64,000 bases of DNA from Maliibacterium massiliense (lineage in GTDB: Bacteria; Bacillota; Clostridia; Christensenellales; Maliibacteriaceae), in contig NZ_LR026983.1 of NCBI RefSeq assembly GCF_900604345.1, forward strand, positions 1,488,001 through 1,552,000. Reading direction: 5' to 3'. Positions 7,115 through 15,837 of the stretch are shown here, piece by piece (the stretch's first letter is position 1; every line of letters starts with the position of its first letter). Made by a program: the position numbers and the translations under genes. The notes beneath the pieces are model-generated. The model was not told the DNA's origin, ran no database searches, and worked only from the letters and a program-made list of their open reading frames with translations.

Positions 7115-7291
7115 ATGAAAAGTTTTATCCCCAAGCCGTATACAAAGGAAGGCGTTACGGTGCGCATCGATGTTGATAAGCTTGCGAAGATGGACAGCCT
7201 GGCGGCGGCATACGGCCTGAGCCGAAGCGCGTTTATCAACCGGTGCATCGATTATGCCATCGAGCATATGTCCGCGCCGGATAGAGAATAG
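7115..7291 (+). CDS. Ribbon-helix-helix (CopG/Arc-like) DNA-binding protein
   Basis: A 58-residue protein with the RHH layout. A strand 'GVTVRIDVDKL' would insert into the DNA major groove. It is followed by helix 'KMDSLAAAYG', the turn 'LSRSAFINRC' and a final helix. RHH proteins bind DNA as dimers and often repress their own promoter. ATG 7115 follows AGAGGTGG; an upstream in-frame ATG at 7085 has no ribosome site. It is divergent from the frameshifted SLOG gene, with a palindrome between them. No toxin partner follows; a terminator comes next, so it is not an obvious toxin-antitoxin module. Confidence 0.75.
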   Translation: MKSFIPKPYTKEGVTVRIDVDKLAKMDSLAAAYGLSRSAFINRCIDYAIEHMSAPDRE

Positions 7292-7302
7292 AATGTAAAT
7301 AG

Positions 7303-7341
7303 AAAAACACAGCGCAACGAATCGTCGCGCTGTGTTTTTTA
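7303..7341 (+). terminator. Terminator of the RHH gene
   Basis: ACACAGCGC (7307-7315 region) pairs with GCGCTGTGT (7327-7335), followed by TTTTTT. The stem is 9 bp and GC-rich, just after the RHH stop. Confidence 0.88.
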
Positions 7342-7579
7342 TTTCCAAAATCGCTGCATCAAGCGGGGGATGCGGCAAGCAACGAAGCTTTAAGCGCATC
7401 ACGCCGCCTCGATCTGCGCCTCCTCGGCCGCGCGCAGGCGCCTGCTGGCGGGCAACAGGGCGCGTGATGTAAGTGAAAGACTGCGGCGTCTCTTAAGAGG
7501 TGCCGGCAATATCCCTTTTCCGGCTGGCGCATACCGCCCGTTTCACCCGCGGGTTTGATTGCAGATTGAAAGCGGGCAT
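7342..7579. other. Intergenic stretch with possible gene relic
   Basis: No intact gene is seen. On the minus strand, positions about 7400-7543 stay open after an in-frame stop and end in a peptide with 'RRSLSLTSRALLP'. This is reminiscent of the C-terminal strand of S1 RNA-binding domains ('ISLSxRALLP'). There is no start codon, so at most this is a decayed 3' fragment. Confidence 0.35.
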
Positions 7580-9418
7580 TTACGCGGCGGGGCGGAGCCC
7601 GCGCTTTGCCGCCGTGTGGATATAGCTGTCCACCTGCTCGGCCAGGACGTCAAAGCTGCAGGGGCCGGCATCGAGCAGCACCTTGTGGAAGGCTTTGGCG
7701 TCAAAGGCGTCGTCCAGCGCGTCCTCTGCCCGCTCGCGCAGGGCGAGAAACTCCAGGTACCCCAGATAATACTTCAGGTAATAGCCCGGATGGGCGGTGA
7801 GCATGGTGTAAAGCTCGCCGATGCTGCCGATGCTGTAGCCCTCCCCCTCCAGGAAGGACAGGGCGTCTTCCTCATCCCAGCCCAGGAAGTTGATACCGAT
7901 ATCCATCTGCGCGCTGAGGTTGACGCTGATTTCCGCATCCAGCTGCGCCAGCTCGGCCACGTCCTCGCTGGGATAAAAATCCGCATTTTCGTAGCTGTCA
8001 TATTCCACGTAGATGCCCCAGCCCTCCGCGTAGCCGTTGAAGTTCAGGATGCGGCGCAGGGGGTGGGGATTGGTCGCGTTAAAATAGTTGTACTGGTACA
8101 TATGGCCCGGATACCCCTCGTGCGCAAGCGTGGCGTAGAGGCTGCTTGCGTCCGTCTGGGCGTGATTGATGTAGATGCGGTTATTGGCGGCGTCATCCAC
8201 GGGCGGCACCATATAGAAGGCGGGAGAGGTGTTTTCCTCCAGCGCAGCGGGCACGTCGGATATGGTATAGTCCACAGGATCGATGTGCGGGTAATCCCGC
8301 TGTGCCTTTTCATAGAGGATATCCAGCACCTGCTCCGGATCAGTGGGGCCGAAATCGTCCATCGCCAGCAGCTGTTCGTAGGCCTCGGGGCTGTCGCTCA
8401 TGATGTCTAGCAGATCGTCAATCAAATCGTCAAAGCGCTCTGCAAGCAGGTCCTGTATCTGCTCGATGCTGCGCGCGCTGCCGGTGCTGTAGCGCACCTG
8501 TCTGCGGTAGTATGCCTCCCCCTCGGGCAGGTTGCACACGCCGCCCTGGTTTTTGCCCGTGCCCTTGAGCGCCGCGATCTTTTTAGAAAAATGGGTGAAG
8601 GCGGGCAGCACGTCCTGCTGCACGATGGCCTCATTCTGCGCGATAAGCGCCGCGCGCTGCGCGTCGCTCAGGCCCGCCACGTCCGCCAGACGGTCGTGGA
8701 AGGTGGTGATCAGCAGGTTTTGCGCAAGGGGCGCGCCGGTAAAGCTTGCAATCTGCGCGATGGCCTTATCCGCGATCGCGTCGGAGGGAAAGAGCCCTAG
8801 GCGCGACTGTTCATCCAAATAGGCCTCGGCCGTGGCAAAGTAATCGTCCGTCTGCGCGAGCAGCGCGAGGTAGACGTCGATATCCGCATCCTCGTAAAAC
8901 GCGTACTCCGCCATGTTGAGCGGAAAGTTGATGTGCAGGCCGTCGATCTCGCCGATGATGTTGTCGTAAAAGAGCAGGTCGGGATCGTCCAGGTCCGCCA
9001 TGATCTGGAAGTACGCCTCCAGCACGCGGTAGTCCAGCTGTTGTTGGGCGGAGAGCGCATCGTAGTTGAAGGCGCGCAGCCGCTGCAGGTACCCATCGGC
9101 AGTGCCCAAATCTTCGCGCAGCGCCTCAGGGCTGATGTCGCCCAGCGTGGCGTCCTCGTAGGACAGGCCGTAGCTGCCGGGGTTTTTCAGGGTGTAGTGC
9201 AGCCCCACGGCATCCCCCTGTAATTCTTCTTTGAATACGTTGTTCATAAACGCCTCAAAGTCCTGATTATCCGGCGCACTTTGGGCGGTGCCCTGTTCCT
9301 GTTGCCAGCTGTGCGCGCGCATCAGCAGCTGCAGGGGCACGCAGCCCGAGAGGGACAATGCAAGCGCCAGCATGAGCAGCAGGGCGAACGCGCGCCGCGC
9401 GGTTTTATGATGTCTCAT
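7580..9418 (-). CDS. DUF885-family lipoprotein, putative zinc metalloprotease-like
   Basis: A 612-residue secreted lipoprotein. The N-terminus has a basic start, a hydrophobic core (about residues 8-24) and the lipobox L-S-G-C, so it should be anchored outside the membrane. The rest matches the DUF885 family, with the signature H-E-G-Y-P-G-H at residues 433-439, a metallopeptidase-like metal site. ATG 9418 is preceded on the minus strand by GGAAAGGAT; longer open sequence upstream lacks a ribosome site and would bury the signal peptide. It is transcribed alone. Peptidase activity is inferred from the motif, and the substrate is unknown. Confidence 0.85.
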   Translation of the reverse strand: MRHHKTARRAFALLLMLALALSLSGCVPLQLLMRAHSWQQEQGTAQSAPDNQDFEAFMNNVFKEELQGDAVGLHYTLKNPGSYGLSYEDATLGDISPEALREDLGTADGYLQRLRAFNYDALSAQQQLDYRVLEAYFQIMADLDDPDLLFYDNIIGEIDGLHINFPLNMAEYAFYEDADIDVYLALLAQTDDYFATAEAYLDEQSRLGLFPSDAIADKAIAQIASFTGAPLAQNLLITTFHDRLADVAGLSDAQRAALIAQNEAIVQQDVLPAFTHFSKKIAALKGTGKNQGGVCNLPEGEAYYRRQVRYSTGSARSIEQIQDLLAERFDDLIDDLLDIMSDSPEAYEQLLAMDDFGPTDPEQVLDILYEKAQRDYPHIDPVDYTISDVPAALEENTSPAFYMVPPVDDAANNRIYINHAQTDASSLYATLAHEGYPGHMYQYNYFNATNPHPLRRILNFNGYAEGWGIYVEYDSYENADFYPSEDVAELAQLDAEISVNLSAQMDIGINFLGWDEEDALSFLEGEGYSIGSIGELYTMLTAHPGYYLKYYLGYLEFLALRERAEDALDDAFDAKAFHKVLLDAGPCSFDVLAEQVDSYIHTAAKRGLRPAA

Positions 9419-9484
9419 CCAAAAGCCATCCTTTCCCGTAAAAATGGGTGTGCCCCGCGCAGGGGATGCGCGGATGACGTATCC

Positions 9485-9514
9485 ATCATACCATGGTGGC
9501 GCTGCGGGGGTAAA
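9485..9514 (-). promoter_or_regulatory. Possible promoter of the DUF885 lipoprotein gene
   Basis: On the minus strand a TGg-TATGAT extended -10 (9485-9490) lies 18 nt from a TTTACC -35-like element (9509-9514). The match is moderate. Confidence 0.4.
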
Positions 9515-9617
9515 GGGTGGATGCGCACATGGGCAGGCGCCTGGCATATTGTGGGGGGGACAGGCAATAGAATGCAAGTAGGACGTGCCGCCTGCCAGGC
9601 GATGAGGGGGAAGACGC

Positions 9618-10376
9618 ATGAAGGGACAAAAGGGATGGGGTATTGCGCTGTGCGTTGCGCTGTGCGCGCTTTTATGCGGCTGCGGCGCGGATAAGGGAAG
9701 CTTTGTGCTGGAGGAGCAGGCGCGCGCGCCCATCGGCACGCGCTGCATTTCGGAGCAGGGGCCACAGGGCAATTTTACCCTATACTACCCCTGCACACAA
9801 AACCCCAGCGTCAATCGCGCGCTGGAGGCGTTTGCACAGATGCAGCGCGCGCAGGCGCTCAAGGCGTGGGCAAGGGACGAGGCCAAAGGGGCGCTGCAGG
9901 TCTATTCGCGCGACATGACCTTTCAGACCAGCTGGTTCAACCGCGACAAGGTGAGTTTTCTCTTTCAGGTATCCACCTACGAGGGCGGGGTACACCCGCA
10001 GGTGGCACTCTACAGCCTACATTTTGACCTGCGCACAGGGGAGCTGTGGCAGCTGGAGGATTTGCTCGACGGGCAGAAGGCGCCGGCAGAAGCCCTTTAC
10101 AGCGCGCTGGAGGAGGCCATGGCCCGCACGGGCGCGGCGCAGGATGCGGGTACGCTGGCAGTGCCGCGCGCGCAGACGGCGCTGCGCACCTTTGCGCTGG
10201 ACGGACGGATTCTGCATTTTTACTTTGCCCCGGGCACGGTCGCGCCCCAGGCGGCGGGCATTGTGGATATCCCCGTGGATTTGCACGCGCTGCGCGGCGT
10301 GCTGGCCAAAGAGGTGCAGCTGCACACGGATACACAGATCGTCGGCCCCGCAGGCGACGTGGTGCCGTGGGGATGA
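9618..10376 (+). CDS. Lipoprotein with DUF3298/DUF4163 (RsiV/PdaC-like) domain
   Basis: A 252-residue protein with a lipoprotein signal peptide (hydrophobic residues 7-20, then L-C-G-C-G). The mature part resembles the extracellular DUF4163-DUF3298 module of RsiV-type anti-sigma factors and PdaC. It has a conserved 'YEGGVHP' turn around residue 120 and 'LRTGELWQLEDLL' after it. Without a cytoplasmic anti-sigma domain or a transmembrane helix it is probably a stand-alone cell-surface protein. The ATG follows GAGGGGGAAG. It has no operon partner; a weak hairpin follows. Confidence 0.75.
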   Translation: MKGQKGWGIALCVALCALLCGCGADKGSFVLEEQARAPIGTRCISEQGPQGNFTLYYPCTQNPSVNRALEAFAQMQRAQALKAWARDEAKGALQVYSRDMTFQTSWFNRDKVSFLFQVSTYEGGVHPQVALYSLHFDLRTGELWQLEDLLDGQKAPAEALYSALEEAMARTGAAQDAGTLAVPRAQTALRTFALDGRILHFYFAPGTVAPQAAGIVDIPVDLHALRGVLAKEVQLHTDTQIVGPAGDVVPWG

Positions 10377-10417
10377 GAGTTGTCATTTGCGCATGCGCAT
10401 ATTACAATCAAAGTGCG

Positions 10418-10442
10418 GCGGCCGTTTCCGGCCGCAATTTTC
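10418..10442 (+). terminator. Weak terminator after the DUF3298 lipoprotein
   Basis: CGGCCG (10419-10424) pairs with CGGCCG (10429-10434) over a 4-nt loop, followed by 'caatttt'. The U tract is short. Confidence 0.5.
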
Positions 10443-10487
10443 GGCATGCGACAAAGCAGCATGTATCTTGAAGGAGAGGATCCGTCC

Positions 10488-11249
10488 ATGGAGCAATGGT
10501 TTACCATCGACCAGGTGGATGCGGATACCAGCATCATCAGCGAATACAGGCACTGGGAGCAGACTCACTGCTATCTGCTGCGCGGGCAGGCGCGCAGCCT
10601 GCTCATCGATACGGGCCTGGGCATCCGCAATATCTATGAACAGGCCGTCCGGTTGACGGACAAGCCCATCGCCGCCGTTGCCACGCATATCCACTGGGAC
10701 CACATCGGCGGCCACCGGCATTTTCCGGAATTCTATGCCCACGCATCGGAGCTGGACTGGTTGAACGGCGCCTTCCCACTTTCACTTGATACGATCAAGG
10801 GCATGGTGGTGGAGCGCTGCGACCTGCCTGCGGGCTTTGACGTGGACAGTTACGTCTTTTTCCAGGGTACGCCTGCGCGGGTTCTGGCTGACGGCGATTG
10901 CATTGACCTTGGCGGCCGGCGCATCTACGTGCTGCACACCCCTGGGCATTCGCCCGGACATATGTGCTTCTGGGAGCCTGCGCGCGGCTATCTGTTCACC
11001 GGCGATCTGGTCTACAAGGATACGCTGTTTGCGTACTACCCATCCACCGACCCACAGGCGTATCTGTCCTCGCTTGAGAAGGTGTGCGCGCTGCCGGTCA
11101 AGCGCGTGTTCCCCGCACATCACACGCTGGATATCCAGCCGGAAATCCTCACGCGCATGCGCGATACATTTTTACAGCTGAAGGAACAGGGGCTGCTGCA
11201 CCACGGCAGCGGCACGTTCGATTACGGGGACTGGGGGCTGTGGCTGTAA
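10488..11249 (+). CDS. Metallo-beta-lactamase-fold hydrolase
   Basis: A 253-residue MBL-fold protein. The metal-binding motif HxHxDH is at residues 67-72 ('THIHWDH'). It is followed by the later ligands in 'HTPGHSPGH', 'FTGDLVYK' and 'FPAHHT'. Full conservation of the ligands indicates a dinuclear zinc or iron hydrolase, in the glyoxalase-II-like general branch rather than a resistance enzyme. There is no signal peptide. ATG 10488 follows GAAGGAGAGGA. It is transcribed alone and ends at a strong terminator. The substrate is unknown. Confidence 0.87.
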   Translation: MEQWFTIDQVDADTSIISEYRHWEQTHCYLLRGQARSLLIDTGLGIRNIYEQAVRLTDKPIAAVATHIHWDHIGGHRHFPEFYAHASELDWLNGAFPLSLDTIKGMVVERCDLPAGFDVDSYVFFQGTPARVLADGDCIDLGGRRIYVLHTPGHSPGHMCFWEPARGYLFTGDLVYKDTLFAYYPSTDPQAYLSSLEKVCALPVKRVFPAHHTLDIQPEILTRMRDTFLQLKEQGLLHHGSGTFDYGDWGLWL

Positions 11250-11298
11250 GCCCGGGCCGCGCTGTCTCAAAAGCAACCGATAATAAATGGAATAATGC

Positions 11299-11335
11299 AA
11301 AGCGCCTCCCGCAAAAAAACGGGAGGTGCTTTTCC
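11299..11335. terminator. Terminator between the MBL hydrolase and convergent GNAT gene
   Basis: GCGCCTCCCG pairs with CGGGAGGTGC around an A-rich loop, followed by TTTT. T runs on both strands suggest it serves both convergent genes. Confidence 0.85.
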
Positions 11336-11367
11336 TTGCAAAGATGAGACGCATGCGCAGAAAACGT

Positions 11368-11796
11368 TTACAGCGGCATGCACAGGTTGTGGTGGTCGCA
11401 GGCCATGCCCTGGCGCTCGTAGAAGGCGCGGGCGCCTGTGCGGCGCACGTTGCAGCACACCTCCAGGTGCGTACAGCCGTGCAGGACGGCCTGTGCACGG
11501 GCATGGGCCCACAGCGCCCGGCCCACCCCCTGGCCGCGGGCGTGCGCGGCCACAACGAGCTCCTGAATCTCGGCTACACGGCCGCAGTGGTGCAGCAGAT
11601 ATTCCTCGTGTAGGCTGATAAAGCCCAGCGGCGCGCCGCGCCCATCCAGGGCCAGATAGTAGTGGATGCGCTGCTGTGCAAGATTCTGCCGGTAGACGCG
11701 CGCGAACGCGTCATCGTCAAAATCCTGCGCCTCCAGCGCGCAGATCAGGGCGTAGACGTGCTGTACATCCTGCGGCGTGGCGGTGCGAATGAGCAT
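11368..11796 (-). CDS. GNAT N-acetyltransferase, PhnO-like
   Basis: A 142-residue Gcn5-related acetyltransferase with the acetyl-CoA loop 'ARGQGVGRAL'. The stretch 'GFISLHEEYLLHHCGRVAEIQELVV' region and the C-terminal 'FYERQGM' closely resemble PhnO, the aminoalkylphosphonate acetyltransferase of E. coli. No phosphonate genes are nearby, so the real substrate is uncertain. Its ATG lies 36 nt downstream of the stop of another GNAT gene, so the two minus-strand genes probably form a small operon. Confidence 0.78.
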   Translation of the reverse strand: MLIRTATPQDVQHVYALICALEAQDFDDDAFARVYRQNLAQQRIHYYLALDGRGAPLGFISLHEEYLLHHCGRVAEIQELVVAAHARGQGVGRALWAHARAQAVLHGCTHLEVCCNVRRTGARAFYERQGMACDHHNLCMPL

Positions 11797-11832
11797 CAGG
11801 CGATCCCCTGCCTTTCCAGCTTTGGTGCGATG

Positions 11833-12342
11833 TCAGGCAAGCGCGCGCCGGTAGCACAGCTCGTGCAGGGGCGCGCCCTCGAGTGTATAGTCCATGCTGC
11901 GCCCGGTATCGGCAAATCCGCTTCGGGCGTAGAAGGCGCGCGCGGGCGCGTTGCCTTCCAGCACCCATAAAAAGGCGTGCGCATAGCCCAGCGCGCGCAG
12001 GTGGGCCAGCGCCGCGCGCAGCAGCGCTTTGCCGTAGCCGCGCTTTTGCAGCGCGGGGTGGACGTAGAGCGAGACGATCTCGCCGTCGTCCTGCAGCGCC
12101 GCCTCGCGCGAGGGGCCGTAGACGATGCAGCCGGCGGCGCGCCCGTCCGCGCGCAGCAGCAGCACGTGCATGGGGCCATGGGCGATCCAGGGCGTCAGCA
12201 GGGGCACCCAGCGCGCCTGGTCCAGCGCGTCCAAATAGCCTTGGGGGATGAGCCCGCGGTAGTTGTGTTTCCAGGCGGCCGCGTGGATGCGGCTGATGGC
12301 GGGCGCGTCGCATACGCGCGCGCGGCGCAGGGTGATGCGCAT
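11833..12342 (-). CDS. GNAT family N-acetyltransferase
   Basis: A 169-residue Gcn5-related acetyltransferase. The N-terminal 'IRRA...DAPAISRIHAAAWKHNYRG' and the CoA-binding 'ALQKRGYGKALL' near residue 100 are characteristic, as is the C-terminal 'ARAFYARSGF'. The family branch with 'W...Y.G.IP' often acts on small amines or amino groups; no specific substrate can be assigned. ATG 12342 is preceded by AAGGAGGTG on the minus strand. It leads the two-gene GNAT operon. Confidence 0.83.
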   Translation of the reverse strand: MRITLRRARVCDAPAISRIHAAAWKHNYRGLIPQGYLDALDQARWVPLLTPWIAHGPMHVLLLRADGRAAGCIVYGPSREAALQDDGEIVSLYVHPALQKRGYGKALLRAALAHLRALGYAHAFLWVLEGNAPARAFYARSGFADTGRSMDYTLEGAPLHELCYRRALA

Positions 12343-12375
12343 GGGCGCACCTCCTTACTTAATGGGAGAGTGGAA

Positions 12376-12416
12376 AAGAAAAGCGCCCCAAAGCCAAGCG
12401 TGTGCTCTGCGGGCGC
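12376..12416 (-). terminator. Terminator of degV
   Basis: On the minus strand GCGCCC (12411-12416) pairs with GGGCGC (12383-12388), followed by TTTTCTTTT. It lies 17 nt past the degV stop. Confidence 0.65.
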
Positions 12417-12432
12417 CTGGGGAGAAACCCCC

Positions 12433-13326
12433 TCACTTTTTGAAGCTTTCGCGCGGCGCGCCCATAAAGAACAGCGCCACCGTGCCCGGGCCCGCGTGCG
12501 AGCCGATGGTGGGCCCGATGTAGCCGATGGTGATATCGCGCACGCCCAGGCGCGCCTGGACGTCATCCGCCACCTTGCGCGCGTCGTCCGGGCTGTCCGC
12601 GTGGCTGATAAACACCGGCCCGATTTCGTCGCCGCGCTTATCGCCCACCGCTTCGACCATCATGTCCACCAGCTTGGCCAGCGCTTTTTTGCGGCCGCGC
12701 GTCTTGTAGATGGGCACCAGCCTTCCGGCACTGTCGCAGTGGAGCACGGGCTTGAGCTGCAGGATGCTGCCCGCAAACGCCGCGGCGGCCGATAGCCGCC
12801 CGCTGCGGCGCAGGTAGACCAGGTCCTCCACCGTAAACCAGTGGTGGATCAGGTCGCGGTGCGTCTCGATCCACTGGGCGCACTCCTCGATGGCGGCGCC
12901 CTGATCGCGCATCATCACCACGTAGTGGGTCAGCAGGCCAAGCCCCATGGAGGCCGAGCGGCTGTCCACCACCACGATCTTGCGCGCGGGGTAGGTTTCC
13001 AAAAGCTCATCGCGCGCGATGCACGCGCTCTGGTACGTGCCCGAAAGCGCAGAGGAAAACGCGATGTAGAGCAGGTCCTGTCCGCCGGCAAGTGTGGGCG
13101 TCCAATCCTGCTGGAAGGTGGCGGCATTGATCTGCGAGGTGGTAACCACCGCGCCGCCGCGCATGGTATTGTAAAAATCGTGGTAGGAGCAGCTCTGCCC
13201 CAGATCGTCGGACACGTCGCCGGTCTGTTTGGATGTATAGATCATCATAGACAGCCCCAGATCGTGCGCTTGCACGTACTGCTGGGAAAGATCGGCGCAG
13301 GAGTCGATAAAGATTTTAAACGGCAT
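12433..13326 (-). CDS. DegV family fatty-acid-binding protein
   Basis: A 297-residue DegV-fold protein. Diagnostic parts are the N-terminal 'IFIDSCADLSQ', the ligand-contact loops 'VTTSQI' and 'FSSALSGTYQSA', and the C-terminal 'IGPTIGSHAGPGT'. Family members bind a fatty acid for the FakA/FakB fatty-acid kinase route into phospholipids, so a role as a FakB-type carrier is likely. No fakA-like kinase is in this window. ATG 13326 follows GGAGGT and gives the typical family N-terminus; sequence upstream in frame is non-coding promoter. Confidence 0.88.
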   Translation of the reverse strand: MPFKIFIDSCADLSQQYVQAHDLGLSMMIYTSKQTGDVSDDLGQSCSYHDFYNTMRGGAVVTTSQINAATFQQDWTPTLAGGQDLLYIAFSSALSGTYQSACIARDELLETYPARKIVVVDSRSASMGLGLLTHYVVMMRDQGAAIEECAQWIETHRDLIHHWFTVEDLVYLRRSGRLSAAAAFAGSILQLKPVLHCDSAGRLVPIYKTRGRKKALAKLVDMMVEAVGDKRGDEIGPVFISHADSPDDARKVADDVQARLGVRDITIGYIGPTIGSHAGPGTVALFFMGAPRESFKK

Positions 13327-13387
13327 GGGCACCTCCAACGAAAATAAACATTTGGCTTGCATCGGCATATTGCCAGAACTTATCAAA

Positions 13388-13416
13388 ATTATATACAGAA
13401 ACGATTGCAAAAGCAA
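13388..13416 (-). promoter_or_regulatory. Promoter of degV
   Basis: On the minus strand TTGCTT (13411-13416), a 17-nt spacer and TATAAT (13388-13393) form a good sigma-A promoter about 55 nt upstream of the ATG. Confidence 0.75.
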
Positions 13417-13445
13417 GACGGCATCGCCCGCGCGCGGCCTTGGCA

Positions 13446-13475
13446 TTGACAGCCCTGCTTTTGTTACGCTACAAT
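13446..13475 (+). promoter_or_regulatory. Promoter of typA
   Basis: TTGACA (13446-13451), an 18-nt spacer and TACAAT (13470-13475) place a start near 13482, about 50 nt before the TTG start codon. Confidence 0.8.
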
Positions 13476-13530
13476 GGCGGGTGGACAAGTATGCGCTTGG
13501 CCAATTTTGAGGGTTGGGAAGGTAAACACG

Positions 13531-15366
13531 TTGAAACGAGAGAATTTGCGCAACATTGCCATTATCGCACACGTCGACCACGGCAAGACCACCTTGGTGG
13601 ACGCGATGCTGCGCCAGGCCGGCATTTTCCGCCAGAACCAGGCGGTGGCCGAGCGCGTCATGGATTCAGGCGATCTGGAGCGCGAGCGCGGCATCACCAT
13701 CCTGGCCAAGAACACGGCGCTATATTATAAGGATGTCAAAATCAACATTGTGGACACCCCGGGCCACGCGGACTTTGGCGGCGAGGTGGAGCGCGTCATG
13801 CAGATGGTCGACGGCGTGCTGCTCTTGGTGGACGCGTTTGAGGGGCCCATGCCCCAGACCCGCTTTGTGCTGCAGCGCGCGCTGCAGGAGGGCCTGCGCG
13901 TGGTGGTGGTGGTCAACAAGATCGACCGCAGGGACGCCCGCTGCGACGAGGTAGTGGACGAGGTGCTGGAGCTTTTGATGGACCTGGACGCGAACGAGGA
14001 GCAGCTCGATTCTGCATTTGTGTTCGTCTCGGCGCGCGAGGGGCGCGCGGGGCTGGCGCCCGACGCCATCGAGGATGATCTCACCCCGCTTTTTGAGACC
14101 ATATTGACCCACCTGCCCGCGCCCGAGGATGCGCGTGACGCGCCGCTGCAGGCGCAGATCGCCACCATCGACGCCAACGACTACGTGGGCCGCATCGGCA
14201 TTGGACGCATTGTGCGCGGCCGGCTGCGCACGGGTGACGAGCTGGTGCTTGTGCGCCACGGCGAGGAGGGCACGCGCACGGTGCGCCCCCAGGTGCTCTA
14301 CCAGTTTGAGGGCCTGGGCCGCGTGCAGGTGGAGCAGGCCGAGGCGGGCGACATCGTGGCCATTGCGGGCATCGATGGCATCAACATCGGCGACACGCTG
14401 TGCGACCCCGTGCGCGTGGAGGCGCTGCCCTTTGCCAAGATTTCCGATCCCACTATATCGGTGATCATGTCGGTCAACAACAGCCCCCTTGCGGGCACCG
14501 AGGGCACGTACGTGACCTCCCGCCACCTGCGCGAGCGCCTCTACCGCGAGACGGACAGCGACCTTTCGCTGCACGTGGAGGATACCGACACCACCGAGGC
14601 GTTCCGCGTCTCGGGCCGCGGCGAGCTGCACCTGTCCATCCTCATCGAGACGATGCGCCGCCAGGGCTACGAGTTCCAGATTTCCAAGCCCACGGTGATC
14701 TTTCGGGAGATGGACGGCCAGACGCAGGAGCCCATGGAGAAGGTGCTGCTGGACGTACCCGAGGCGTACATGGGTTCCATGATGGAGAAGATGGGGGCGC
14801 GCCGCGCCACCATGCTGGGCATGACGCCCGGGCCGGGCGGCCGCGTGCGGCTGGAGTTCTCGATTTCCTCCCGCGCGCTGATGGGCTTCCGCAGCGAAAT
14901 GATGACCGACACGCGCGGCGAAGGCATCATCAGCGCCGTGTTTGACGGCTACGCGCCGGTGGCGCGTGGCGAGGTCTTCTCGCGCGGACGGGGGGCGCTG
15001 GTCGCCTCTGAGAGCGGCGAGTCGGTCGCCTACGGTCTGTTCAACAGCCAGGGCCGCGGCACGATGTTCATCGGCGCGGGCGAGGCGGTGTACGCCGGCA
15101 TGGTGGTGGGCGAGTGCGCCCGCGCGGAGGATATCGACGTCAACGTCTGCAAAAAGAAGCACGTCAGCAACATGCGCGCCTCCGGCTCGGACGAGGCGCT
15201 GCGCCTCACCCCGCCGCGGCAGATGTCGCTGGAGCAGGCCATGGAGTGGATCGACGAGGACGAGCTCATTGAGGTGACGCCCACCAGCCTGCGCATTCGC
15301 AAAAGAATTTTGGATGCCACGCAGCGCCTGCGCGAGCGTGCGCGGCGCAAAAACGCCGGCGTCTGA
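13531..15366 (+). CDS. typA: Ribosome-associated translational GTPase TypA/BipA
   Basis: A 611-residue translational GTPase related to EF-G and LepA that aids ribosome assembly and stress growth. G1 'AHVDHGKT' is at residues 13-20, then '[10 protein letters not shown]' (G2 region), '[14 protein letters not shown]' (G3) and 'VNKIDRRDA' (G4). These are followed by EF-G-like domains and the TypA-specific C-terminal domain. The start is a TTG at 13531, preceded by GGGAAGG and giving the family N-terminus '[10 protein letters not shown]'. An in-frame ATG at 13474 overlaps the promoter and is rejected. It is transcribed alone from its own promoter. Confidence 0.95.
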   Translation: MKRENLRNIAIIAHVDHGKTTLVDAMLRQAGIFRQNQAVAERVMDSGDLERERGITILAKNTALYYKDVKINIVDTPGHADFGGEVERVMQMVDGVLLLVDAFEGPMPQTRFVLQRALQEGLRVVVVVNKIDRRDARCDEVVDEVLELLMDLDANEEQLDSAFVFVSAREGRAGLAPDAIEDDLTPLFETILTHLPAPEDARDAPLQAQIATIDANDYVGRIGIGRIVRGRLRTGDELVLVRHGEEGTRTVRPQVLYQFEGLGRVQVEQAEAGDIVAIAGIDGINIGDTLCDPVRVEALPFAKISDPTISVIMSVNNSPLAGTEGTYVTSRHLRERLYRETDSDLSLHVEDTDTTEAFRVSGRGELHLSILIETMRRQGYEFQISKPTVIFREMDGQTQEPMEKVLLDVPEAYMGSMMEKMGARRATMLGMTPGPGGRVRLEFSISSRALMGFRSEMMTDTRGEGIISAVFDGYAPVARGEVFSRGRGALVASESGESVAYGLFNSQGRGTMFIGAGEAVYAGMVVGECARAEDIDVNVCKKKHVSNMRASGSDEALRLTPPRQMSLEQAMEWIDEDELIEVTPTSLRIRKRILDATQRLRERARRKNAGV

Positions 15367-15404
15367 CGCCGGACGCGGCGCAATACGGGCAAAAAACGGT
15401 ATAA

Positions 15405-15614
15405 CAGGCAGCGATGCCGCTTCGGTATCTTGCCTGCTGCTCGGTGCGCCGGTGAGATAGTCGAAAACAGCGATGTATATAGAGGCGAGATGGCGCCCAA
15501 GGTGCGCGCAGGGCCGGTAGCCAGATGGCAGGCCCTGCGCGCCGCAAGGCCAGTATGTGCCGCGCCATTGTGCAACACAGCGATGCAAAGAGCAGCCAAG
15601 GGCTGCTTTTTTTG
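15405..15614 (+). ncRNA. Candidate structured RNA or long typA 3' UTR
   Basis: Three stem-loops lie in tandem. 15405-15436 is a 6-bp stem, an internal loop, then a 7-bp stem with one G-U. 15504-15542 is a perfect 12-bp stem GCGCGCAGGGCC/GGCCCTGCGCGC with a 15-nt loop. 15591-15607 is the terminator stem. No known RNA family is recognised: there are no convincing SRP, 6S, RNase P or T-box signatures. It may be only the typA 3' UTR; no promoter of its own was found. Confidence 0.35.
15591..15614 (+). terminator. Terminator downstream of typA
   Basis: AGCAGCC pairs with GGCTGCT over a 3-nt loop and is followed by seven T. Confidence 0.88.
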
Positions 15615-15803
15615 TTGCGCGGGTGCGGGCGCGCGGATGGATATGGAAGGCGCGCTTCTTGGCATGCCGGACGGCCTGCCGCCTTTTTTGCAGGTGCGCG
15701 GGTGGGGAAGACGCGCTGCCTGACGTGCCGGACGATTGCCGTTTAGCCGTTTATTTGTGTGAGTGCGCTGGTGTGGAACGGAAAAAGCAAAAAAGGAGCG
15801 CCT

Positions 15804-15837
15804 CCGCCCGCGCAAATTGGCGCGCGCGGTTTTTTTA
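15804..15837 (+). terminator. Second terminator upstream of the AI-2E permease
   Basis: A 10-bp stem with one mismatch (15804-15813 with 15820-15829) is followed by seven T. There is no gene immediately upstream on this strand, which hints at a short transcript from 15615-15800 or at read-through control. Confidence 0.75.

Noticed and set aside
7115-7341. A toxin-antitoxin module around the RHH gene
   Set aside because: The RHH gene is followed directly by a terminator and no toxin-like partner is on either side.
13720-15588. A 600-codon antisense frame opposite typA
   Set aside because: It has no ribosome site and no recognisable domain, and it lies fully opposite an intact GTPase gene.
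15500-15614. SRP RNA or another known ncRNA after typA
   Set aside because: A short 'agcagccaagg' match resembles the SRP loop, but the partner strand and the GGUCAGG element are missing.
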